A stretch of DNA of 64,000 bases from Neocallimastix lanati (nom. inval.). Taxonomy: Eukaryota; Neocallimastigomycota; Neocallimastigomycetes; Neocallimastigales; Neocallimastigaceae. The notes beneath the pieces were generated by a model. The model was not told the origin of the DNA. It ran no database searches and worked only from the letters and a program-made list of their open reading frames with translations. Of the stretch, positions 37,951-47,981 are shown one piece after another. A program made the position numbers and the translations under genes. Within the stretch, counting starts at the first letter, position 1. Each line of letters starts with the position of its first letter. The DNA is taken from contig JACVTC010000037.1 of the NCBI GenBank assembly GCA_016946835.1, positions 1,080,001 through 1,144,000 on the forward strand, given 5' to 3'.

Positions 37951-38477
37951 ATTTAATTAATGAAATAAAATTTCTATTTATTTAAAATTAGTATAAATTT
38001 ATATTATACCCTAAAAAATTAGTATTAATAATTTTTATAAAATATTTAAAATTTAAAATTTATATAATATAAAATAAATATTTTATATATTTATATTTAT
38101 ATTATTGATATACCATGATTTTAGTTAATTTTTTATTTTAAAATTAAAATTTTATTTTTATATTTTTTATCTATTATTAATGTAAATAATAACAAATTGA
38201 AATATTTAAAAATTAAAAATAAATAAATAAATAAATAAAATAAAAAATAAATTTAAGATATTAAATTTGAATTTAAAAAGTTTGTGTGTTTATTTTAACA
38301 AAATATTAATCTAATATTAATATAAATTTATTCATTATTTTATTTGTATATAATTATAAATTATTTTTAAACTATAATATTAATATTATATTATATTATT
38401 AATGATTCTTAATGATTCTTAAATAATAATATTAATAAGAAATATTTAAATAAAATAAAAATATTATTTTTATCATT

Positions 38478-38562
38478 ATTATATTTCATTTAAATCATGT
38501 AATTTTATTATTATTATAAATTAAATAAAGTTCTCTCTAAGTCTAAAAAAAAAAAAAATATA
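38478..38562 (+). mobile_element. dispersed A-tailed repeat, copy C (5'-truncated)
   Basis: Matches only the 3' portions of the 8-kb and 26-kb repeats: a CATGTAATTTT-like block, an A/T stretch with AATAAA, then TTCTCTCTAAGTCT followed by about 14 A. It is absent from the other sHSP spacers, so it inserted into this unit after array expansion, or the others lost it. Confidence 0.45.
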
Positions 38563-38720
38563 TATTTTATATAGTATATAATTATATGTTATATTTAAAT
38601 TATAATAATAATAAGAAATATTTAAAAATATAAAATTATTATTTTTATAATTATATAATATGAAATTATATTTTAATCGATATATAAAAATTATTTTTTA
38701 TATAAATTTAATCAAATAAA

Positions 38721-38766
<46 letters not shown>

Positions 38767-39668
38767 TAATAGTAATTATAATAATAACAATAACAATCAA
38801 TAACAACTTTAATAAAAATTAATAATTATACCAAATTAAAAATTATTTATGAACTTATGAATAGTATTAGATATAAATGAATAATAAGAACATAAATTTT
38901 TAATAATAATAGTTAATAAATCTCATTGACTTTTGTATAATGAAATGCGAAATATATAATAACATATTTCATAGAGTTTTATATGTTCATTAGATTCTTA
39001 GATTTAGATTCTTGGAAATCATATATAATTTATTAATAAAATAATTATAATTAAAATTTATGATACTTAAAAATTTCTATTCAATAGAAACATAAAAATT
39101 TAGAAATAATTATACCAAATTAAAAATTATTTATGAGCAGTATTAAATAAAAATGAATAATAAGAATATAATATAATATTATAATAATAAAAGTTACAAA
39201 TATTAATGATTTTTGTATAATGAAATACGAAATATATAATAACATATTCCATGGAAGTTTTTTATGGTCATTAGATTTTTATTTTCTTAGAAATTATAAA
39301 TGTTTTATTAATAAAATTTTATTAATAAAATAATTATAATTAAAATTTATGAATTTTCAAAAATTTCTATCTAATAGAATCTTAAAAATTTAGAAATAAT
39401 TAATTTCTATCATAAAATAATTTAATTATTTAAATTATAAAACTACATAAAAATATGAATTAAACATATGATATACATAAAATTTTTTCTATATAGAAAT
39501 TTAGAATTTAATAGAAATAATATATTCATATAGAAATTTATATCTAAAAATAAAATTTATTTTATTAATAAAAATATTTTATAAAGATTATAGAAAATAT
39601 TAAATAAATTATATTTAGTATATTTAGAATGAATATTAAGATTTTTATTTTTAATAAATTTGAAAAAG

Positions 39669-39676
39669 TATAAATA
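39669..39676 (+). promoter_or_regulatory. TATA-box candidate, sHSP gene 4
   Basis: TATAAATA 184 bp before the ATG. The surrounding 300 bp are almost identical to those of gene 2. Confidence 0.5.
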
Positions 39677-39852
39677 TGAGTAATTTTCATTTAAAAATTT
39701 TTTTTCTTCATAATTAATTTTACTTACCTACAATAAATATAAAATTAAATATATATTTAAAAGTGTTTAACAAACTTTAAGCGATTAATAAAAAAAAAGT
39801 TATATATAAAAAAAAGCAATTTTATAATATCATAAAATTAAAAAGTAGCAAA

Positions 39853-40467
39853 ATGTCATCACACAATAACGAAAATCAATTATCTCATAGAAGTAATAAT
39901 TCTTTATTTAGGGATTCATTTTTTGATGATCAATTCGAAAATGGTTTTTTCAATCATCCTTTGATTTCTTTCCCTTCAATCTATCCTTATTATCATAGAG
40001 ATCCATTCAACGAATTACATAATCAAATTTCTAAAGCTTTAAATAGTGATGTCTTTAAATCAATTGACTTTAGTCCAAAGATCAATTTAAGTGAAGATGA
40101 AAATAATTATTATATTCATGCCGATTTACCAGGAATGAATAAAGATCAAATTAAAATGGAACTTTCTGATGATAATCATGTTTTAACTATTTCTGGTGAA
40201 AGAGAATCTATCATCGATAACTCTGATAATAACAATAATGATACTAAAGATGATAACAAAAATAAAGAAAATTCTAATAAAAGAAATACTAAGAAGTATT
40301 CAAAAATTGAATGTAGTTATGGTAAATTTTCAAGATCATTTACTCTTCCTGAAAATGCTGATATCAACAAAATTCAAGCAAGATTAGAAAATGGAGTTTT
40401 AGAAATTCATCTTCCAAAGCTTGAACCCACCAAGAAAGAACAAAGGAAAACTATTCAAATTCAATAA
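39853..40467 (+). CDS. small heat shock protein (HSP20 family), tandem copy 4
   Basis: 204 residues. Distinguishing residues are HRSNNSLF, FENGFFNHP (Gly replacing Asp in the arm), SKALNSDVFKSIDF and VLEIHLP. It mixes features of copies 2 and 3: upstream DNA and GMNKDQIK resemble copy 2, while the insertion NNNNDTKDDNK and VLEIHLP resemble copy 3. This mosaic pattern is what gene conversion or unequal crossing-over would leave. Alpha-crystallin signature and IQI intact. Start 2517 bp after copy 3. Confidence 0.95.
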   Translation: MSSHNNENQLSHRSNNSLFRDSFFDDQFENGFFNHPLISFPSIYPYYHRDPFNELHNQISKALNSDVFKSIDFSPKINLSEDENNYYIHADLPGMNKDQIKMELSDDNHVLTISGERESIIDNSDNNNNDTKDDNKNKENSNKRNTKKYSKIECSYGKFSRSFTLPENADINKIQARLENGVLEIHLPKLEPTKKEQRKTIQIQ

Positions 40468-41896
40468 ATTTAATTAATGAAATAAAATTTCTATTTATTT
40501 AAAATTAGTATAAATTAATATTATACCCTAAAAAATTAGTATTAATAATTTTTATAAAATATTTAAAATTTAAAATTTATATAATATAAAATAAATATTT
40601 TATATATTTATATTTATATTATTGATATACCATGATTTTAGTTAATTTTTTTTATTTAAACCTATAATTTTATTTTTATAATATATTTTTATCTATTAAT
40701 GTAAATAAGAAATAAAATATTTAAAATTTAAATATAAAAAATAAGTAAATAAAAATAAAAAATAAATTTAAACATTAAATTTGAATTTAAAAAGTTTGTG
40801 TGCTTATTTTAACAACATATTTTTCTAATATTAATATAAATTTGTTCATTTTTTCATTTGGTATATAATTATAAATTATTTTTTAATTATAATGTAAATG
40901 TTATTTTATATTGTATATAATTATAAAATATTTTTAAAATATAATATTAATAAGAAATATTTAAAAATATAAAATTATTATTTTTATAATTATATAATAT
41001 GAAATTATATTTTAATCCATATATAAAAATTATTTCTTATATAAATTTATTCAAATAAATAAAGTAAAATAAAATAAAAAAAAATTAAAAAAAAAAGGTA
41101 ATAATTATAATAATAACAATAACAATCAATAACAATTTTAATAAAAATTAATAATTATACCAAATTAAAAATTATTTATGAACTTATGAATAGCATTAAA
41201 TATAAATGAATAATAAGAATTTAAAATTTTAATAATAATAGTTAATAAATATCATTGACTTCTATATAATGAAATGCAAAATATATAATAAAATATTTCA
41301 TAGTATAATGAAATGCGAAATATATAATAACATATTTCATAGAATTTTATATGTTCATTAGATTCTTGATTTAGATTCTTATAAATCATATATGATTTAT
41401 TAATAAAATAATTATAATTAAAATTTATGATACTTAAAAATTAATTATTTCTAAATTTTTATTTTTCTATTGGATAGAAATTTTTAATTATTTCAATTAT
41501 ATAATTACATAAAAATATGAATAAAGCATATGATTTATATTAATTTTTTTCTATATAGAAATTTAGAATTTAATAGAAATAATATATAATCATAAAGAAT
41601 AATTTATATCTAAAAATAATATTTTATAAAGATTATAGAAAATATTAAATAAAATATTTTTAGAATGAACATGAGATTTTAATTTTTGATAAATTTGAAA
41701 AAAGTATAAATATGAGTAGTTATCGTTTAAAAATTTTTTTCTTTATTATTTATTTTACTTACATACAATAAATATAAAATTAAATATATATTTAAAAGTG
41801 TTTAACAATCTTTAAGCGATTAATAAAAAATAAAAAAAAAAGTTTTATATAAAAAAAAAAACAATTTTATAATATCATAAAATTAAAAGTAACAAA
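40468..41896. other. sHSP 4-5 spacer
   Basis: A/T-rich, with conserved 3' and 5' flanks as in the other spacers. A segment near 41440-41480 (TCTATTGGATAGAAATTTTT) appears inverted relative to the equivalent TCTATCCAATAGAAA segments elsewhere in the array. No gene. Confidence 0.65.
41705..41712 (+). promoter_or_regulatory. TATA-box candidate, sHSP gene 5
   Basis: TATAAATA 192 bp before the ATG. The gene's upstream sequence is closest to that of gene 3 (both have GAACATGAGATTTTAATTT). Confidence 0.5.
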
Positions 41897-42511
41897 ATGT
41901 CATCATACAATAACGAAAATCAATTATCTCATAGAAATAATAATTCTTTATTTAGAGATTCATTCTTTGATGATCAATTCGAAAATGACTTCTTTAATCA
42001 TCCTTTGATTTCTTTCCCTTCAATTTATCCTTATTATCATAGAGATCCATTCAATGATTTACATAATCAAATTTCTAAAGCTTTCAATAGTGATGTCTTT
42101 AAATCAGTTGACTTTAGTCCAAAAATCAATTTAAGTGAAGATGAAGATAATTATTATATTCATGCCGATTTACCAGGAATGAATAAGGATCAAGTCAAAA
42201 TGGAACTTTCTGATAATAATCATGTTTTAACTATTTCTGGTGAAAGAGAATCTATCATCGATAACTCTGATAATAACAATGATGATACTAAAGATGATAA
42301 CAAAACCGAAGAAAATTCTGATAAACGAAGTACTAAGAAGTATTCAAAAATAGAATGTAGTTATGGTAGATTTTCAAGATCATTTACTCTTCCTGAAAAT
42401 GCTAATATCAACAAAATTCAAGCCAGATTAGAAAATGGAGTTTTAGAAGTTCATCTTCCAAAGCTTGAACCTACCAAGAAAGAACAAAGGAAAACTATTC
42501 AAATTCAATAA
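41897..42511 (+). CDS. small heat shock protein (HSP20 family), tandem copy 5
   Basis: 204 residues, the most diverged copy inside the domain: SSYNNENQ, EDEDNYYIHA, SDNNHVLTI, DNKTEENSDKRSTKK in the insertion, YGRFSRSF and ENANINK. Signature ARLENGVL and terminal IQI are intact. It closes the array. Its downstream flank follows the family pattern for about 270 bp and is then cut off at 42785 by an orphan MULE right end. Start 2044 bp after copy 4. Confidence 0.95.
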   Translation: MSSYNNENQLSHRNNNSLFRDSFFDDQFENDFFNHPLISFPSIYPYYHRDPFNDLHNQISKAFNSDVFKSVDFSPKINLSEDEDNYYIHADLPGMNKDQVKMELSDNNHVLTISGERESIIDNSDNNNDDTKDDNKTEENSDKRSTKKYSKIECSYGRFSRSFTLPENANINKIQARLENGVLEVHLPKLEPTKKEQRKTIQIQ

Positions 42512-42785
42512 ATTTAATTAATGAAATAAAATTTCTATTTATTTAAAATTAGTATAAATTAATATAGATTATACCCTAAAAAAATTAGTATTAATAATTT
42601 TTATAAAATATTTAAAATTTAAAATTTATATAATATAAAATAAATATTTTATATGTTTATATTTATATTATTGTTATACCATGATTTTAGTTAATTTTTT
42701 TTATTTAAACCTATAATTTTATTTTTATAATATATTTTTTATCTATTAATGTAAATAAGAAATAAAATATTTAAAATTTAAAAAT

Positions 42786-42894
42786 AAAAATAATACAATA
42801 AAATAATATTATGTAGTATAATATAGCTATAGCCACAAATTTATATATATCACGTGAAAAAAATTGGCGTAATGCAACTTCCCCTTATAAATCA
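42786..42894 (+). mobile_element. orphan MULE right end at the far border of the sHSP array
   Basis: Almost identical to the right end of MULE copy 2 (31714-31811), from AATACAATAAAATAATATTA through CACGTGAAA to the terminal GCAACTTCCCC, differing by a 2-nt A insertion. No transposase or left end accompanies it. The sequence after it (to about 43005) matches, inverted, the outside flank of MULE copy 3 at about 51060-51243. Confidence 0.85.
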
Positions 42895-44802
42895 AATGAT
42901 AATTAATCAAGTGATTAATTGATTTATTTTTATGTAATTATTAATAAAATAATTTATTAATAATTAAGGTTTTATTTTCATTTCATATCAAAGAGTAAAA
43001 TAAAAAAATATATATATACATATACATATACATATATAAAAATATTTAATATATTTATAATTAATACATATTTATTTACTATTAAATATTTATTGTTTTT
43101 AATTTTTAATATATATTTGTATTTTTTTTTTTTTTTTGTTTTTTTAAAAAATTATATTATATATTGATATTATTATAAAAAAAATAATTAAAAAAGATTT
43201 TATTTTTAATTTTAATTGCAAATATATATATATATACATATTTTGATGTGTTTTTTTTTATTATTTTATGATATAAAATGAAATATTCAAACCTTAATTA
43301 ATATAAAATTAGTTTTTACTATTCAAACATAAATTAATGTCATAAATCAAATTTAAATCTAATGATTTTACAACAAATTCTATATGTGGCTTGAATTCTA
43401 TATATTAATTATATATTTAATTAATAATAAATTTTATAGCATAAATCAATGTTTTAATTATATTCTTATTATTTTATATTTATATTTATATAGTTTTTAA
43501 ATATTTCCTTAAATAATAATTATTAATAGTTTATTCTAATCACAAGAACAATTAATTAAATAGTTAATTATAACTAAATAACATAAAAATAAAGCATTTC
43601 TCTGAATTAAGAGAAGAGTCGTCGTCGTTGTTGAGTAAAAGTTAAGATTAAAAGTTATATTATGTTAAGTTAGTTTATAATCAAAAGTATAAGAAAGTTG
43701 TTAAATATTCTTTTTTTAAATATATGTAGTTTTTATATAAAATTAAATAAATAAATAAATAATAAATTAATAAATTTAATAAATAAATCCCAACAAAAGT
43801 ACATCGAACTTTTGAGTTGTATATCATTTACTATTCATTTGTCATATTTATTTTTATAAATATCATAATAATGATAATTATGATATCTGTCTTTTCCTTT
43901 TATTATTATTATTATTATTTTAGAGTATTAGTATTATAAATATATTTATTTAGAATTATTTAATTATTATTTATATTATCAACCGCAACTTTATCTTTGT
44001 ATATGTTAGAAAAAACTATTTTTATTATTATATTAATTATTAATAATATTATAATGATTATGATTATGATTATGATTATATTTATTATTTATTATTTATT
44101 ATTTATTATTAATATTACTTTTAATTACTATTTTATTATTAAATAAATTCTTAATATTTCTTTTAATACATAATTTTTTATAATAATAAATTAATATAAT
44201 TATTATAATTATTATGGCTACACAAAAGAAAATTAAAAAAAAAAAAAAAAATTTATTTTGTTCAAAATTTATATTAATTTTTTTTTTTTAGTATTATTGC
44301 TTAATAAAACCATATTTAATATTTATTAATATTTATTAATAAATCTCTTAATATATTAATTGTGTAACCTTTGATGTTAAATTAATAATTTTAAATTTAT
44401 TATAAAAATTAATTTTTTTTTTAACTATTTATATATTTTTTTTTTAATAGTTAAAATCTCTACAGAAATTTAAAAAATAGAAAAACAATAGATAATAATT
44501 ATAAATATTATTTTTTTAAAAAATTGATAATTGTTTTTTATAATAATTACTGATTTAAATTTTATCCATATATAGTTTGTTTTAACAAAAAGTTATACTT
44601 TTAAAAAAATTATAATAAAATTTTTTAAAAGTAGAAATTTCGTTTTATTATATTTTTTATTAAAAGTAAAAATTTCATTTTATTATATTTTTATTTAAAG
44701 TAGAAATTTCATTTTATAAATATATTATAAAATATATAAATAAATAAAAAATTAAAAAATAATAATAATAATAATAAATTATATCCCATTTTTATATATT
44801 AC

Positions 44803-44833
<31 letters not shown>

Positions 44834-45104
44834 CCTATCTCCTTACTTTAAAATATAAAATGAATTTATACCTTAAAACAAATATAAAAGATATTAAGAT
44901 AATATAATAAAAATTAAAAAAAAAAAATATGAAAAAGTATAATAATAATAAAAGAATAATTATAATATTATTAAATGACCATTATACAACTAAATAATAA
45001 TGAATTAAAAAAGAATTAAAAAAAAATTAAAATAACGAATATATCAAGATAATAAGTCTTTTTATATATAATAAAAATTTTTTTAAAAAAAGGATATAGA
45101 ATAT

Positions 45105-45133
45105 TAAAATAATAATAATAATAATTAATAATT

Positions 45134-45164
<31 letters not shown>

Positions 45165-45262
45165 TAATAATTAATAATTAATAATTAATAATAATAATAA
45201 TTAATAATAATAATAATTAATAATAATAATAATTAATAATAATAAATAATAATAATAATAAT
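45105..45262. repeat. AAT/AATT compound microsatellite
   Basis: Alternating (AAT)n and (TAATTAA)n runs covering about 155 bp. Confidence 0.85.
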
Positions 45263-45911
45263 AAAGAAGTAATTATTATTAAATATTAATAAGTAAGAGT
45301 AAAATATTAAATTTATATATTTTCATTATCACAATAGTTTAAAAAAAAAAAGATAATTTAATAAAATAATGCATAACTTAAGATATGTTCATATAAAAAG
45401 TTTTAATTTAATAAATTAATTAGAAAATTAATATGTAAATAATTAAGAAAAAAATACTATTATAATCTTTTTATTTTTATTTTTATTATTATTATTATTA
45501 TTATTATTTTTTTTTTTTTCATCTTTCAATAATTTATATATGGATATGGATTTAATAATAATAAATAAATTAAAGTTTTTTATTTTTTTATTTATAAAGT
45601 AATTATTTGCCATAAAAAAAAATAAACAACAAATAATTTATAATTAATAAATAATTGATTAATTAATATAAATAATTAATAATTTAATAAATAGTAAAAA
45701 ATTTAAATATTTAAATATTTATAAATTATATTAAATGAAATAATAAATTATAAAAAGTTTAATAAATTAAATTAAAGTGTTTTTTAATATTATTATCAAT
45801 AATTTTAATAACAAAAAAAAAATATATATATATATATATAATTATTAATATTTACTATATAGAACCTAATTTAATATTAAAAAAAAAAAAATACAAATTG
45901 ATTATGAAAAG

Positions 45912-45950
45912 TTATAGTCCTCCATACCATAAGATATGGTGTAACTATAA
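45912..45950. other. hairpin in a less A/T-rich patch
   Basis: Outer arms TTATAGT (45912-45918) and ACTATAA (45944-45950) pair. Inner arms ACCATA (45926-45931) and TATGGT (45935-45940) pair around a 3-nt loop. The flank to 46030 has CCTCC and CCTAGCTAGG, rare here. May belong to a small RNA or decayed gene; not recognised. Confidence 0.35.
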
Positions 45951-47277
45951 ATTGTTTAGTCAATTTAAAAAGTTTCCCATTAATTAATCAGATGTTTTCC
46001 ACTCCTAGCTAGGAAGGTCCTCTTAACATGATATTAATATATATAAAAATCTTTATTAAATAATATGATTGTGGATTTCAGGTCTTTGGTCATTAAAATC
46101 TTTAATAACCCATTTTGAAGTATATTCTTTTGATTTATTATATCTTTTATAATATACTTTTGAAAATAGGCAATTAAAATTAAAAATTCTTATATATATA
46201 TACATAATAATAATAATAAATTTAAAACTGTAAATCTTTAAATCTTTAGAACTCTAAATTCAACCTCTTTTGGTAATTAAAATTATTTTAATAATATTAG
46301 TTATTAAATTATAATTAGAACTCTAAATTCATCTTCTTTAGTAATTAATATTATCTTAATAATATTAGTTATTATTATTAAATTATAAATATTAAGCTTT
46401 ATAATTAAAATATTGAAATTATTAAAAAAAAAAAAAAACTTACTTTTTTTTTTTATCTTTTTATATTGATTTTTTTTTAATTAATAATTAAATTATAATA
46501 TATGCACATCCAAAAGACATGAGTTAATAAAATAATTATTCTTCAATTTTTAAACTAGAAATTTAATAATAAATAATTAAATTATATATGAAATTTTATA
46601 AATTAATGCTTTTTTTTTTTTATTATTTATTATAATTTATTATCATTTTTTTTTATAAAAATAAAATAATAGAATTTAATAATAAAATATTAAGCTTAAT
46701 AATTAAAATCTTGGTATTAATAGAATATAAATTTACTTTTCTTTTTTTTTTTATATTAATTATATATTTCAATTTATAATTAAATTTATGTGTGTACAAT
46801 AATGGACAATAAATAATTTATTCCTTAATTTTAGTTATTGAAGATTAAATAAATAATTAAATATATTATGAAATTATATACATTAATGTTTTATTATTAT
46901 TATTATTTTGTATTAAATTTTAAATTATTTTGATTATGAAATATAAAATAAAATAAAAAATAAAAATAAAAATGAATGAATTTACTATAAAAGATAAAAG
47001 ATAAATTAAAAGTGTAATTTTTAATAAAAAAGCAAAAGTAAATCTTTTACAAATTAATATCTATAATATTAACATTTTAATTTAACTATTATATATATAT
47101 TTTATGTTTTATTTTTTATTTTTATTTTTATTTTTTTTTAATTACTTTATTTCTTTCATTATATTTCTTATTATTTTTAATTTTTTATATAATTTTTTTT
47201 TTTTATTTATTTTTTATAAATTAATTATTTAATTAATAATAAATTAACTATTTAATTAATAATTAATTGATCGATGA

Positions 47278-47311
<34 letters not shown>

Positions 47312-47981
47312 CTATTCTTTTTTTTTTTATTTTATTCCTATTTTTATTTTATTCTTATTTTTATTATACACAAAGTTAAAAATATATAAATACAGTTAAT
47401 TCCGACTTCTTTTTTACATTTTTTTTTTATTTTTACTTTTATTTTTCATATCATTGTAAATTATAAAAATAAAATAAAAAGTTTATAGAATTAAAAATAT
47501 TAGTAAAGTAATATTTCTAATATAAATAATAATGACATCAACACTATAAAACAAATAGACAATATTTATAATATGTAATATACAAAATAGATAAAAACAT
47601 AAAATAAAAAAAATATATATATATGTATAATAAATAAAAAATTATACCTTTATATATAATTAAGGTATATTGATTCAATATTCTTAAGATGTATATATAA
47701 ACAAACAAACAACTAAATAATTAATAAATAAATAATTAATAAATAAATAAATAAACAAATAAATATTAAACAAATAAATATTAAACAAATAAATATTAAA
47801 CAAATAAATAATAAATAAATAAATAAGTAAATAAATAAATAAATAAAAATCTATAAAATTATCAATTATCAAACAAACGAGAAAAACAAATAAAAAAAAA
47901 AAAAAAGAAAAAAGAAAAAAGCAATTAAAATTTTATTATTTATTTAAAAAAAAAAAAATATATATATATATATATATAATA

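Larger units (their letters stand above)
37951..39852. other. sHSP 3-4 spacer with A-tailed repeat insertion
   Basis: Carries a short dispersed-repeat copy (38478-38562), a ~35-nt A-tract near 38730 and two successive copies of the pre-gene block (about 38820 and 39110). The remainder matches the other spacers. No gene. Confidence 0.7.
42895..47981. other. low-complexity intergenic region, no gene
   Basis: No supported gene. Contains an (AATAATT)-type repeat at 45105-45262, a hairpin at 45912-45950 within a somewhat less A/T-rich stretch (45905-46140), a GTCGTCGTCGTTGTTG motif near 43618, a nested (AAATATTAAACA)-type repeat at about 47758-47812 and long T tracts near 47280-47310. A short minus-strand frame at 47684-47872 comes from that repeat. 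Confidence 0.6.

Noticed and set aside
46005-46014. CCTAGCTAGG palindrome as an operator-like site
   Set aside because: A single 10-bp palindrome with no adjacent gene is expected by chance in 64 kb.
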